This document shows positions 36,395-44,970 of a stretch of DNA of 64,000 bases, piece after piece. Under the pieces are notes generated by a model. The model made no database searches. It worked only from the letters and a program-made list of their open reading frames with translations, and was not told the origin of the DNA. The position numbers were made by a program, and so were the translations under genes. The stretch's first letter is position 1; each line of letters opens with the position of its first letter. Origin of the DNA: Rhodobacter sp. Har01 (GTDB taxonomy: Bacteria > Pseudomonadota > Alphaproteobacteria > Rhodobacterales > Rhodobacteraceae); NCBI RefSeq assembly GCF_020564565.1, contig NZ_JAJCTD010000001.1, positions 434,001 through 498,000 on the forward strand, given 5' to 3'.

Positions 36395-36422
36395 TTGTGC
36401 CGCCTCAGGACGGGGGTATAAC
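36395..36422 (+). promoter_or_regulatory. Candidate sigma70 promoter for sox operon
   Basis: TTGTGC (36395-36400) and TATAAC (36417-36422) are separated by 16 bp. The predicted start lies near 36429, about 57 bases before the soxB ATG. The site is in the 242-bp divergent gap with ccmI. It was found by eye only. Confidence 0.5.
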
Positions 36423-36485
36423 GCGCCTGCGTTCCAAGACGGGTCAGGACGGCTCGTCCCAAGGCTCGATGCGGAGAACCCTTGC

Positions 36486-37733
36486 ATGCAGCGCTATTCG
36501 GTCTTTGCCATTGCCCGCGAGGCGCTACGCCACCACACCGGGTGGGAACGGGCCTGGAAAAGCCCCGAACCGAAGGCCGCCTACGACGTCGTCATCGTCG
36601 GCGCCGGCGGGCATGGCCTGGCCACGGCCTATTACCTGGGCAAGAACCATGGGATCACCAATGTCGCGGTGATCGAGAAGGGCTGGCTGGGCGGCGGCAA
36701 CACCGGCCGCAACACCACCATCATCCGCTCGAACTACCTGCAGGACCCCTCGGCCGCGATCTACGACAAGGCGCTGCAGCTGTACGAGGGCCTCAGCCAG
36801 GACCTGAACTACAACGTCATGTTCAGCCCGCGCGGCCTCTTGATGCTGGCGCAAACGCATCATGAGGTGCGGGGCTACCTGCGCACGGTTCATGCGAACC
36901 TGCTGCAGGGCGTGGCAACGGAATGGATCAGCCCGCAGCGGGTGAAGGAGCTGGTTCCGATCATCAACATCGACGGCCCGCGCTATCCGGTGCTGGGGGC
37001 GCTCTATCAGGCGCGCGGCGGCACCGCCCGGCATGACGCGGTGGCCTGGGGCTATGCCCGGGCCTGCTCGGCCATGGGCATGGACATCATCCAGACCTGT
37101 GAAGTGAAGGGCGTGCGGTCGGAAAACGGCGCGGTCGCTGGCGTCGAGACGACGAAGGGATACATCGCGTGCAAGAAGCTGGGCATGGTCGTCGCCGGCC
37201 ATTCCGGCCAGCTGGCCGACATGGCGGGCTTCCGCCTGCCGATCGAAGCGGTCGCCCTGCAGGCTCTTGTCAGCGAACCGATCAAGCCCTGCATGGATGT
37301 GGTGGTGATGGCCAACACCGTGCACGGCTACATGTCGCAATCCGACAAGGGCGAGATGGTGATCGGCGGCGGCACCGACGGGTTCAACAACTTTACCCAG
37401 CGCGGGTCGTTCCACCACATCGAGGAAACCCTGCGCGCCCTGGTCGAGACCTTTCCGATGATCAGCCGCCTCAAGATGCTGCGGCAATGGGGGGGGATCG
37501 TCGACATGACCGGAGACCGCTCGCCCATCATCTCGAAAACGCCGGTGGGCAACTGCTTCATCAACTGTGGCTGGGGCACCGGCGGGTTCAAGGCCATTCC
37601 GGGCAGCGGCTGGGCGATGGCCGAACTGATGGCCAGGGGCGAACCGGGCCCGCTGGCGGCCGAGTTCAGCATGTGGCGCTTCAAGGAAGGCCGGTTCATC
37701 GACGAATCGGTGGCGGCCGGGGTGGCGCATTGA
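36486..37733 (+). CDS. soxB: Sarcosine oxidase beta subunit
   Basis: This 415-residue flavoprotein subunit of heterotetrameric sarcosine oxidase oxidises sarcosine (N-methylglycine) to glycine, passing the methyl group to tetrahydrofolate and electrons to O2. It has the FAD motif 'DVVIVGAGGHGLATAYYLG' at about 34-52, 'GGGNTGRNTTIIRSNYL' and 'FINCGWGTGGFKAIPGSG' near the C-terminus. ATG 36486 gives the standard 'MQRYSVFAIAREALRHH' start. The four subunit genes follow in the usual B-D-A-G order. Confidence 0.96.
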   Translation: MQRYSVFAIAREALRHHTGWERAWKSPEPKAAYDVVIVGAGGHGLATAYYLGKNHGITNVAVIEKGWLGGGNTGRNTTIIRSNYLQDPSAAIYDKALQLYEGLSQDLNYNVMFSPRGLLMLAQTHHEVRGYLRTVHANLLQGVATEWISPQRVKELVPIINIDGPRYPVLGALYQARGGTARHDAVAWGYARACSAMGMDIIQTCEVKGVRSENGAVAGVETTKGYIACKKLGMVVAGHSGQLADMAGFRLPIEAVALQALVSEPIKPCMDVVVMANTVHGYMSQSDKGEMVIGGGTDGFNNFTQRGSFHHIEETLRALVETFPMISRLKMLRQWGGIVDMTGDRSPIISKTPVGNCFINCGWGTGGFKAIPGSGWAMAELMARGEPGPLAAEFSMWRFKEGRFIDESVAAGVAH

Positions 37734-37743
37734 TGCGGGACTC

Positions 37744-37764
37744 CGATTTTTCGTCGAAAAATCG
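37744..37764 (+). repeat. 21-nt perfect palindromic hairpin, copy 1
   Basis: Arms cgatttttcg and cgaaaaatcg flank a single central t. It begins 10 bases after the soxB stop. The layout CGA-N3-TTCG-W-CGAA-N3'-TCG is shared with three other sites in this window (37778, 46421, 53950), with compensated arm changes. Confidence 0.85.
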
Positions 37765-37777
37765 TGGTGTTCGAGTT

Positions 37778-37798
37778 CGAGTTTTCGACGAAAACTCG
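37778..37798 (+). repeat. 21-nt perfect palindromic hairpin, copy 2
   Basis: Arms cgagttttcg and cgaaaactcg surround a central a, 13 bases after copy 1. The two hairpins fill most of the 93-bp soxB-soxD gap and could attenuate or stabilise the sox mRNA between the cistrons. Confidence 0.85.
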
Positions 37799-37826
37799 GG
37801 CGCGGGATGGAAACGGGAACGCACAA

Positions 37827-38150
37827 ATGCTGCTGCTTGAATGCCCCTACTGCGGCGTGAAGGCCGAAGAGACGGAACTGACCCCGGGCGGTGAGGCGCA
37901 CCTCAAGCGCTTCGGGCCGGGCTCGGCGCCCGAGGAATTCGAGGCCTACATGTTCGCCCGAAAAAACCCCAAGGGCGTGCATTTCGAACGCTGGCGGCAT
38001 GCCTACGGCTGCGGCAAGTGGTTCCTGGCTGCGCGCTGCACCGCCACGCTCGAGGTGTTTGGCACCTACCCGGCGCAATGCCCGGAACCGCCACCGGAGC
38101 TGGTGAAGAAGATCAAGGCCAAGCGGCCGAACTGGAAGGGCTGGAAATGA
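37827..38150 (+). CDS. soxD: Sarcosine oxidase delta subunit
   Basis: The 107-residue zinc-binding subunit begins 'MLLLECPYCGVKAEETELTP' (CPxCG) and later has the paired 'HAYGCGKWFLAARC', the four-ligand Zn site of SoxD. 'FMFARKNPKG'-like text (here YMFARKNPKGVHFERW) is family-specific. An in-frame upstream extension would translate the hairpins and is rejected. It overlaps soxA by ATGA. Confidence 0.95.
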   Translation: MLLLECPYCGVKAEETELTPGGEAHLKRFGPGSAPEEFEAYMFARKNPKGVHFERWRHAYGCGKWFLAARCTATLEVFGTYPAQCPEPPPELVKKIKAKRPNWKGWK

Positions 38151-41100
38151 GCGCGCGGCTTTCTTCGGGCGGGCGGCTGATCGACCGGACTGCCGCAATC
38201 GAATTCACCTTCAACGGCAAGCGTCTGCGCGGCTTCAAGGGCGACACGCTGGCCTCTGCGCTGCTGGCCAATGACCAGATGCTGGTCGGTCGCAGCTTCA
38301 AGTACCATCGTCCGCGCGGCATCGTCGCAGCGGGCGCGGAAGAGCCGAATGCTCTGGTCGGGCTGGGCGAGGGCGGCCGGTTCGAGCCGAACCAGCGCAC
38401 CACCACGACCGAACTGTTCGCGGGGCTGGTCGCGGCCTCGCAGAACCACTGGCCCAGCCTGGAGTTCGACATCGGTGCGGTGAACGCCCTGGCCGCGCGG
38501 TTTCTGCCGGCGGGCTTTTACTACAAGACCTTCATGAACCCGCGCCCGGCCTGGAAGCATGTCTTCGAGCCGATCATCCGCCGCTCGGCCGGCCTGGGCA
38601 AGGCGCCCAAGGATCGCGACGCCGACCGCTACGAATATGCCTATGCGCATTGCGACCTGCTGGTCGCCGGGGGCGGCGTGGCGGGCCTGCAGGCGGCGCT
38701 GATCGCCGGCGCGGCCGGGGCGCGGGTGATCCTGCTGGAACAGAACGTCATCTGGGGCGGCCGTGCCCCGGTGGATGGCGATTCGATCGACGGAAAGCCC
38801 GCGGCGGAATGGGTGAATTCTGCACTGGAAGCTCTTGGCAAGATGGAGAATGTCGCGCTGCGCAGTCGCTGCATGGTGGCCGGGGTCTATGACCACGGCT
38901 ATGTGCTGGCCGAAGAGCGTGTGGCCGACCATACGCCCCGGGATGGCCGTCCGAAAAAGCGACTCTGGCGCATTCGGGCCACCCGTATCCTGTCGGCGAC
39001 AGGCGCGCTGGAACGACCGCTTGCCTTTGCCGGCAACGATGTTCCCGGGGTGATGCTGGCCGCGGCAGTGCGCGACTATCTGGTGAACTTCGGGGTGCTG
39101 CCCGGCGACCGCACGGTGGTGGTGACCAACAACGACGACGCCTACCGCACCGCCATCGCGCTGAAGGAGGCGGGGCTTGAGGTGCCGGCGGTGATCGACG
39201 CCCGCAGCCAGGTGACCGGTGCGCTGCCGCAGCGCGCGCGCGCCTTGGGCATTCGGGTGGAAGCCGGCAAGGCCGTGGTCAAGGTCAAGGGCGGCAAGCG
39301 GGTGACCGGCGTCGCCATCGGGCTGATGGTCGGCGAGGGTTCGGTGCTGGAAGAGATCGGCTGCGACGTGGTCGCCATGTCTGGCGGCTGGTCCCCGGTG
39401 GTGCACCTGTGGAGCCACTGCGGCGGCAAGCTGACCTGGGACCAGGTTCGCGCCATGTTCCGTCCCGATGCATCTCTTCCTCCGCTTGGCCACGACGGCG
39501 CGGCCCTGGTCGTCGCCGCCGGCGCGGCCAACGGTGCGCTGACCGCGCCAGAGGTGCTGGCCGACGCCGCCAAGGCAGCGGCATTGGCATGCAGACTATT
39601 GGGCCTGAACGGAACGTCCCAGGCTTTGGCCGTTGCCGAGGCCCCTGAGGAAATGCCACTCAAGCCGGTCTGGACCATGCCGCAGGTTGCCAAGGCCAGC
39701 CTGCGGGCGAAGATGTGGCTGGACTTCCAGAACGACGTCAAGGTCAGCGATGTGCAACTGGCGGCACGCGAAGGCTATGAATCGGTCGAACACACCAAGC
39801 GCTATACCACGCTCGGGATGGCGACGGATCAGGGCAAACTAAGCAATATCAATGGACTGGCAATTCTTGCTGAAGTTTTGAATGAAGAGATTTCGGCGGT
39901 CGGCACCACCACCTTCCGCCCGCCCTACACGCCGGTCATGATCGGTGCCCTGGCCGGCGAGGCGAGAGGCGAGATCTTCCAGCCGCTGCGTCGCACCCCG
40001 ATGCACGCCTGGCACGAACAGCACCGCGCCTACCTGGAACCGGTCGGTCTCTGGCGCCGCCCCTATTGCTATCCGCGCCCCGGCGAGACGCATGAGCAGG
40101 CGGTGCACCGCGAAATCCTGAACACCCGGGCCAACGTGGGCCTGCTGGATGCCTCGACCCTGGGCAAGCTGATCGTCAAGGGGACGGACGCGGGCCGGTT
40201 CCTCGACATGCTCTACACCAACATGATGAGCACCCTGCCGGTGGGCAAATGCCGCTACGGGCTGATGTGCAACGAGCAGGGCTTCCTGTCCGACGACGGC
40301 GTGGTGGTGCGGCTCAACGAGGACACCTGGCTGTGCCACACCACATCGGGCGGGGCGGACCGCATCCACGGCTGGATGGAGGACTGGCTGCAGTGCGAAT
40401 GGTGGGACTGGAAGGTGTATACCGCCAACGTCACCGAGCAATTCGCCCAGATCGCCGTGGCCGGCCCCAAGGCGCGGCTGCTGATGGAAAGGCTGGGTGG
40501 CCTCGATGTCTCGAAGGAGGCTTTGCCCTACATGACCTTCGTCGAGGGGACGCTGGCCGGGTTGCCGGTGCGGGTCTACCGGATCAGCTTCTCGGGCGAG
40601 CTTTCCTATGAGATCGCGGTTCCCGCCAGCCATGGCCTCGCGTTGTGGGAGAAGCTGGCCGAGGCCGGGTCCGAGGTCGGCATGATGCCCTATGGCACCG
40701 AGGCGATGCATGTGATGCGGGCCGAGAAGGGCTTTGTCATGATCGGGGACGAGACCGACGGCACCGTTATCCCGCAGGATCTGGGGCTGGACTGGGCGAT
40801 CTCGAAGAAGAAGGCCGACTACCTGGGCAAGCGCGGGCAGGAGCGGACCTATCTGGCCAGCCCCGACCGCTGGAAGCTGGTCGGGTTCGAGACGCTGGAC
40901 GGCTCGGTGATCCCGGACGGGGCCTATGTCATCGACCAGGGGGTCAATGCCAATGGGCAGCGGAACGTGCAGGGGCGGGTCACCTCGACCTATTTCTCGC
41001 CGACGCTGGGCCGGGGGATCGCGATGGGCCTGCTGAAACACGGGCCGCAGCGGATGGGCGAGGTGGTCGAGTTCAACCGGATCGACGGCAGCACGGTGGC

Positions 41101-41158
41101 GGCGCGGGTGGTGAACCCGGTATTCCTGGATGCGGACGGGGAGAAGCAGAATGTCTGA
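38147..41158 (+). CDS. soxA: Sarcosine oxidase alpha subunit
   Basis: The 1003-residue subunit has an N-terminal 2Fe-2S-ferredoxin-like fold lacking the cluster ('FTFNGKRLRGFKGDTLASAL'). An NAD-binding Rossmann domain starts near 170 ('DLLVAGGGVAGLQAALIAGA'). The C-terminal half is aminomethyltransferase (GcvT-like), with 'NVGLLDASTLGKLIVKGTDA' and 'LSYEIAVPASHGLALWEKL', and binds tetrahydrofolate. Length and order match SoxA. It overlaps soxG by 8 bp. Confidence 0.96.
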   Translation: MSARLSSGGRLIDRTAAIEFTFNGKRLRGFKGDTLASALLANDQMLVGRSFKYHRPRGIVAAGAEEPNALVGLGEGGRFEPNQRTTTTELFAGLVAASQNHWPSLEFDIGAVNALAARFLPAGFYYKTFMNPRPAWKHVFEPIIRRSAGLGKAPKDRDADRYEYAYAHCDLLVAGGGVAGLQAALIAGAAGARVILLEQNVIWGGRAPVDGDSIDGKPAAEWVNSALEALGKMENVALRSRCMVAGVYDHGYVLAEERVADHTPRDGRPKKRLWRIRATRILSATGALERPLAFAGNDVPGVMLAAAVRDYLVNFGVLPGDRTVVVTNNDDAYRTAIALKEAGLEVPAVIDARSQVTGALPQRARALGIRVEAGKAVVKVKGGKRVTGVAIGLMVGEGSVLEEIGCDVVAMSGGWSPVVHLWSHCGGKLTWDQVRAMFRPDASLPPLGHDGAALVVAAGAANGALTAPEVLADAAKAAALACRLLGLNGTSQALAVAEAPEEMPLKPVWTMPQVAKASLRAKMWLDFQNDVKVSDVQLAAREGYESVEHTKRYTTLGMATDQGKLSNINGLAILAEVLNEEISAVGTTTFRPPYTPVMIGALAGEARGEIFQPLRRTPMHAWHEQHRAYLEPVGLWRRPYCYPRPGETHEQAVHREILNTRANVGLLDASTLGKLIVKGTDAGRFLDMLYTNMMSTLPVGKCRYGLMCNEQGFLSDDGVVVRLNEDTWLCHTTSGGADRIHGWMEDWLQCEWWDWKVYTANVTEQFAQIAVAGPKARLLMERLGGLDVSKEALPYMTFVEGTLAGLPVRVYRISFSGELSYEIAVPASHGLALWEKLAEAGSEVGMMPYGTEAMHVMRAEKGFVMIGDETDGTVIPQDLGLDWAISKKKADYLGKRGQERTYLASPDRWKLVGFETLDGSVIPDGAYVIDQGVNANGQRNVQGRVTSTYFSPTLGRGIAMGLLKHGPQRMGEVVEFNRIDGSTVAARVVNPVFLDADGEKQNV

Positions 41159-41702
41159 GCCGGTTTCCGCCCTGGGGGGCGCCACGTTCGAGGGGTTCGC
41201 GACGGTGCGCGAGGTCGGGCCCTGGGGGATGATCGCGCTGCGGGCCAGGCCCGAGATCGAGGCGCTGGCGGCGGCGGTCAAGGCGGCAGTGGGCACGGGC
41301 TTGCCGGCGGCACGGCGGATGGACTGGGCCGGGGATCGGGGCTGCGGCTGGATGAGCCCGGACGAATACCTGCTGGTCCTGCCCTATGGCGAGGTTCCAG
41401 CTGCCCTTGCCGCGCTGGAGGCGGGGCTGAAGGGGCAGCATGTCCTGGCCGCCGACGTCAGCGACGCCCGGGCGGTGTTCCGCATCGAGGGTGACAAGGC
41501 CGACCAGGTCCTGCGCAAGCTGACCCCGGCGGACCTGGACCGGATGGCGCCGGGCGAGTTGCGGCGGACCCGGGTGGCCCAGGTCGCGGGGGCCTTCTGG
41601 GCCGACGAGGGCGGGTATACCCTGGTCGTCTTCCGCTCGGTTGCGGGCTATGTGATGGGCCTGCTGAGCCATTCGGCGCAGCCGGGGTCGGAGCTGGGCT
41701 GA
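41151..41702 (+). CDS. soxG: Sarcosine oxidase gamma subunit
   Basis: The 183-residue subunit closes the soxBDAG set. Family features are 'CGWMSPDEYLLVLPYGEVPA', 'VLAADVSDARAVFRIEGDKA' and 'RTRVAQVAGAFWADEGGYTL'. It is related to the small GcvT-like folds and contacts the alpha subunit. The start overlaps soxA by 8 bp. Confidence 0.93.
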   Translation: MSEPVSALGGATFEGFATVREVGPWGMIALRARPEIEALAAAVKAAVGTGLPAARRMDWAGDRGCGWMSPDEYLLVLPYGEVPAALAALEAGLKGQHVLAADVSDARAVFRIEGDKADQVLRKLTPADLDRMAPGELRRTRVAQVAGAFWADEGGYTLVVFRSVAGYVMGLLSHSAQPGSELG

Positions 41703-41708
41703 CGCGGG

Positions 41709-41780
41709 TGTCCCATGATGGGACATGCTGCAGCCTGAGCGATTCCAATGACTTGCGGTCGCGAATTCACGAAGTCTTAA
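41709..41780 (+). promoter_or_regulatory. Composite regulatory module, copy 1 (palindrome plus degenerate CtrA-like box)
   Basis: The 17-bp palindrome TGTCCCATGATGGGACA (41709-41725) begins 7 bases after the soxG stop. After exactly 40 bases comes TTCA-N7-TTAA (41766-41780), one base off the CtrA consensus TTAA-N7-TTAA. The spacer holds CAATG-N2-TTGCG-N2-CGC. The same arrangement and spacing recur at 56884-56955. It lies upstream of the secreted-protein gene at 41878. Confidence 0.6.
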
Positions 41781-41877
41781 CCTTCTGTCCCGCCGCCCGC
41801 CTTGGCGAGGCCCAGGCTTGACGGCGTGCCTTGCCGCAGAAATACTCTGCCCGGGTTCCGTCCTTGAGAGTGCCGTA

Positions 41878-42312
41878 ATGATCAATCCTGCCAAAGCCCT
41901 GCGCCTGTCCGTTGCGGGTCTTGTCGTTGGCCTTGCCGCGGCCCTGCCGGCCGCCGCCCAGACCGGCACCACCTACGACTGCAGGTTCGAGGTGTCGGGC
42001 GCCCACATGGGCTGGCTGCCCGCGACGGTGATCCTGTCTCACACCGCGGGCGAGACGACCGCGCAGGCGCGCGATCCGTCGATCGAGGGCCCCGAAGGCG
42101 GGCCTTACGAGGTGAAGGTGGAAACCGACAACGCCAAGCGCACCACCTTCACCCTGCGGCGGAAGTCGAAAAGCTCGACCAACCAGCCGGTCACCGTCAA
42201 CTACCGGCTGACGGTGATGAAGGCCGACCTGAGCGCGACGCTGTCGGCCAAGCTGCTGGGCTACACCAATAGCTACTTGGCCCGCGGCCAGTGCGAACGG
42301 CGCAACGGCTAG
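41878..42312 (+). CDS. Secreted protein of unknown function
   Basis: The 144-residue protein has a clear Sec signal peptide (KALRLSVAGLVVGLAAALPA, cut after AAAQ or similar). The mature part contains two cysteines ('YDCRFEVSGAHMGWLPATV' and the C-terminal 'RGQCERRNG'), probably paired, and looks beta-rich. I do not recognise a family. It is preceded by the composite palindrome/CtrA-like module and followed by sodB, so its expression may be cell-cycle or development linked (inference). Confidence 0.75.
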   Translation: MINPAKALRLSVAGLVVGLAAALPAAAQTGTTYDCRFEVSGAHMGWLPATVILSHTAGETTAQARDPSIEGPEGGPYEVKVETDNAKRTTFTLRRKSKSSTNQPVTVNYRLTVMKADLSATLSAKLLGYTNSYLARGQCERRNG

Positions 42313-42395
42313 GTCTTCCTTGCGGCCGGGCTTGACCTTCGCGGCCCCAGCCCCCTTATTCAGGGCAAGCGAAAACGCGAACAGGAGATTCAGCT

Positions 42396-42998
42396 ATGGC
42401 CTTCACGCTGCCCGACCTTCCCTATGCGCACGATGCGCTTGCCCCCCTGGGCATGTCGAAGGAAACGCTGGAATACCACCACGACCTGCACCACAAGGCC
42501 TATGTCGACAACGGCAACAAGCTGATCGCCGGCACCGACTGGGAAAAGCTGTCGCTGGAAGAGATCATCCGCGGCACCTACCAGGCCGGCGCGGTGGCGC
42601 AGAACGGCATCTTCAACAACGCCAGCCAACACTGGAACCACAACCTGTTCTGGGAAGTGATGGGGCCGGGCGAGGCCAAGAAGATGCCCGGCGCGCTGGA
42701 GAAGGCGCTGACCGAGGCCTTTGGCAGCGTGGCCAAGTTCAAGGAGGACTTTGCCGCCGCCGGCGCCGGCCAGTTCGGCAGCGGCTGGGCCTGGCTGGTG
42801 AAGGACAAGGATGGCAGTCTGAAGGTCACCAAGACCGAGAACGGGGTGAACCCGGTCTGCTTTGGTCAGACCGCGCTGCTGGGCTGCGACGTCTGGGAGC
42901 ACAGCTACTACATCGATTTCCGCAACAAGCGCCCGGCTTATCTGACCAACTTCCTGGACAAGCTGGTGAACTGGGAGGCGGTCGCGTCCCGGATGTGA
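42396..42998 (+). CDS. sodB: Superoxide dismutase (Fe/Mn type)
   Basis: The 200-residue cytoplasmic dismutase has metal ligands in 'LEYHHDLHHKAYVDNGNKLI' (near 25-44), 'NASQHWNHNLFWEVMGP' (near 70-86) and 'CDVWEHSYYIDFRNKRPAYL'. The 'AGAGQFGSGWAWLV' segment is shared by Fe- and Mn-types, and the iron form is typical of this group. It is preceded by an aggag site and followed by an intrinsic terminator. Confidence 0.96.
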   Translation: MAFTLPDLPYAHDALAPLGMSKETLEYHHDLHHKAYVDNGNKLIAGTDWEKLSLEEIIRGTYQAGAVAQNGIFNNASQHWNHNLFWEVMGPGEAKKMPGALEKALTEAFGSVAKFKEDFAAAGAGQFGSGWAWLVKDKDGSLKVTKTENGVNPVCFGQTALLGCDVWEHSYYIDFRNKRPAYLTNFLDKLVNWEAVASRM

Positions 42999-43023
42999 CC
43001 TCGGCGCGCAGGATGACATGACC

Positions 43024-43058
43024 AAGGCCCCGTGCGACTGGCGCGGGGCCTTTTCGTT
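43024..43058 (+). terminator. Intrinsic terminator of sodB
   Basis: A GC-rich stem 'aaggccccgtgc' pairs with 'gcgcggggcctt' (one mismatch) around a loop of about 5 bases, followed by ttttcgtttt. It begins 26 bases after the sodB stop. Confidence 0.88.
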
Positions 43059-43107
43059 TTCAGGGTGCATTTCCGGGGTGCATTTTCCGGGTGCAGGGGG
43101 GGTGTCG

Positions 43108-44160
43108 ATGGCGATGTGGATGCGGGCGGCGCTGACAGGTCTGGCGCTGTGTGGCGGTCCGGCGGGGGCGCAGGACTGGTTCACGCCCGAGACCTGCCGG
43201 GTCGAGCGGGCCGAGGTGCGCGCCCAGGCCTATCCCCCCGACCTGGAGGCGCGGCTTGCGGCTGAGGCGGCCAAGGTGCCGAACGGCGTGGGGCGGCTGT
43301 GGAAGATCACCTCGGCCGAGGGGGCAGTGTCGCACCTTTGGGGCACCTACCACACACCGCACCCGGCGCTGCTGGACCTGCCGGCGGCCTTTCGCGCGGT
43401 GTTGGCCGAAGCCCGGGTCGTGGCACTGGAATTCGATCCGACCCCCGACAGCCGCGACGATGCCCGCGAGGCCTATGCGGTGGACTGGATGTGGCAGCCT
43501 GACTGGGCGCCGCCGCAGGACCGGTCGGAGATTCCGCCAGAGGTGCTGGACTGGATCGGCCGGCGGATGTCCGACATCGGCTGGGATGCCGGCTATCTGC
43601 CGCAGATGTCGGATGCGGGACTGCTGTCGCTCTTGCTGACCGATCCTTGCGGCGATTACCTGGCCGGCGTGTTGCCGGGGCAGGACTATCTGATCGCGCA
43701 GCAGGCCGCGCTGGCCGGCATCGAGGTGACCGGCCTGCAAGAGCCCGAGGACCTGGGCCGCCAGTTGAACGACCCCTTGCGCGCCGCGCAGGCGCGGGCG
43801 GCGGTCATCCTCTATGCGGCCTACCTGGGCCCGGAGGGTGCCCTGCCGGACGCCCGGGCAACCGCTTTCGCGCTGTATCTGCAGGGCCGGCTGGCCGAAC
43901 TGGACCTTTGGGCGGCCGACTGGCTGGCCGCGGTGCTGGGGCCGGCAGAGGCGGCGCGGGTGCTGCGGGTGACCGAAGACTACATCCTGGTCGAGCGCAA
44001 CGGGTTCTTCGTGCTGGCGGCACGGCCGCTGCTGGACAGCGGCGGTGCGGTGCTGGCGGTGGGGGCCGCGCATCTGCCGGGCGAACTGGGCATGGTCGAG
44101 ATGCTGCGCGACGCCGGCTATCGGGTCGAGCGGGTGCTGCTGCCGGGCGAAGTGCCCTGA
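43108..44160 (+). CDS. TraB/GumN family protein
   Basis: This 350-residue protein starts at ATG 43108 with a signal peptide (MRAALTGLALCGGPAGA). The earlier in-frame start at 43018 would translate the sodB terminator and is rejected. 'LWKITSAEGAVSHLWGTYHT' and 'GLQEPEDLGRQL' with 'ERNGFFVLAARPLLDSGGAV' and 'AVGAAHLPGELGMVEMLRDA' are the conserved ends of the TraB/GumN (Tiki-like) family, in which GTxH and GAxH histidines are putative metalloprotease ligands. No substrate is known. Small 'gggtgcatt' duplications lie just upstream. Confidence 0.85.
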   Translation: MAMWMRAALTGLALCGGPAGAQDWFTPETCRVERAEVRAQAYPPDLEARLAAEAAKVPNGVGRLWKITSAEGAVSHLWGTYHTPHPALLDLPAAFRAVLAEARVVALEFDPTPDSRDDAREAYAVDWMWQPDWAPPQDRSEIPPEVLDWIGRRMSDIGWDAGYLPQMSDAGLLSLLLTDPCGDYLAGVLPGQDYLIAQQAALAGIEVTGLQEPEDLGRQLNDPLRAAQARAAVILYAAYLGPEGALPDARATAFALYLQGRLAELDLWAADWLAAVLGPAEAARVLRVTEDYILVERNGFFVLAARPLLDSGGAVLAVGAAHLPGELGMVEMLRDAGYRVERVLLPGEVP

Positions 44161-44174
44161 CGGGGCTTCGCCAT

Positions 44175-44219
44175 GGCCAGTGTTGGGGCGGCCAGTGCTG
44201 GGGCGGCCAGTGCTGGGGC
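44175..44219. repeat. Three tandem 15-bp repeats
   Basis: The unit ggccagtg(t/c)tggggc is repeated three times between the convergent TraB/GumN and Hint genes, with a partial fourth copy. It is probably slippage-prone and neutral. Confidence 0.85.
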
Positions 44220-44229
44220 GGCCTGAGGC

Positions 44230-44847
44230 TCAGGCGGCTGCGGGGGCCGGCGCGCAGGCCAGTTCCTGGCCGCCGGCGTAGATGATTTCCGGCTGTTCGA
44301 AATGCAGCGTGAAGAGGCAGGCTTCGGACACCTGTTCGCGGTGCATGTATTCGCCGTCGGCCAGCCGTTCGGCGGCGACGACCGCTACCTCGCGGCCGAA
44401 CAGCGCGCGAGCGCGCCAGTCGTGCAGCCGGAGTGGCTGGCTGCAGGCGATGTGATGATGCGAGGGTTTGTCGAAGGCGGCACCCAGGGCAGCCGCGTTG
44501 ACCCGCAAGAGGTCAGCGTCGCGGAAGGTTGCGACCCCGATGCCGCACAGCACGCGCGCACCCGAGCGGGTGACGACGCGGTCGCCCGGCACCAGGAACT
44601 GCACCGGCAGTTCTCCGTCCAGCGTCAGCACCGGCGTGCCCGCGGCGATGCCCGCGGCGGGGCGCAGGGGGGTGGCGCGGTCGGCGATCTGGCAGATGCT
44701 GCGTTTGCCCATGGCGATGGCCCGGTTGCGGAATAGGTCCTGGCCAAGGGTGTCATCCGGCAACGTGGCAGCAATGCGCCGGACCGCGGCCGTTTTCCGG
44801 GCCTTTTCAGGCCGCAAGGCGAGGCTTGTGGCGGAACTGCGGCGCAC
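44230..44847 (-). CDS. Hint-domain (Hedgehog/intein-like) protein
   Basis: The 205-residue protein carries a Hint-type fold: '[20 protein letters not shown]' followed by '[15 protein letters not shown]', then a His-rich '[16 protein letters not shown]' and '[20 protein letters not shown]'. It lacks the Cys/Ser nucleophile directly after the start of the domain that splicing inteins use (Thr follows AG), so classical splicing is unlikely. A GTG start at 44847 has a good gagagg site; ATG 44712 is an alternative. It belongs to the Hint_2-like stand-alone proteins common in this family, with unknown function. Confidence 0.75.
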   Translation of the reverse strand: MRRSSATSLALRPEKARKTAAVRRIAATLPDDTLGQDLFRNRAIAMGKRSICQIADRATPLRPAAGIAAGTPVLTLDGELPVQFLVPGDRVVTRSGARVLCGIGVATFRDADLLRVNAAALGAAFDKPSHHHIACSQPLRLHDWRARALFGREVAVVAAERLADGEYMHREQVSEACLFTLHFEQPEIIYAGGQELACAPAPAAA

Positions 44848-44970
44848 TTTTCCTCTCGCATCCGCGCCGGGGCTTTGTTAGAAGGGCGCCGGATTTTCCG
44901 GGCCGCGCGGGGACCTGCCCTTCCAGGGAAGGGGCTAGGCGGTTTTCGCGTTCCGGAAGGGCAGCACATT

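Noticed and set aside
37764..37826. In-frame upstream extension of soxD beginning 'MVFEFEFSTKTRARDG'
   Set aside because: It translates the second 21-nt palindrome, and SoxD homologues start at MLLLECPYC.
41709..41725. The 17-bp palindrome considered as an insertion-sequence end
   Set aside because: Both copies sit 7 bases after stop codons with conserved 40-nt spacing to the CtrA-like box, and there is no transposase or target duplication. A regulatory module explains more.
43018..43107. Upstream start of the TraB/GumN protein
   Set aside because: The extension reads through the sodB terminator, and the signal peptide begins at the later ATG 43108.
44175..44219. Tandem 15-bp repeats considered as a CRISPR-like array
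   Set aside because: Units are contiguous with no spacers, and no cas genes are present anywhere in the window.
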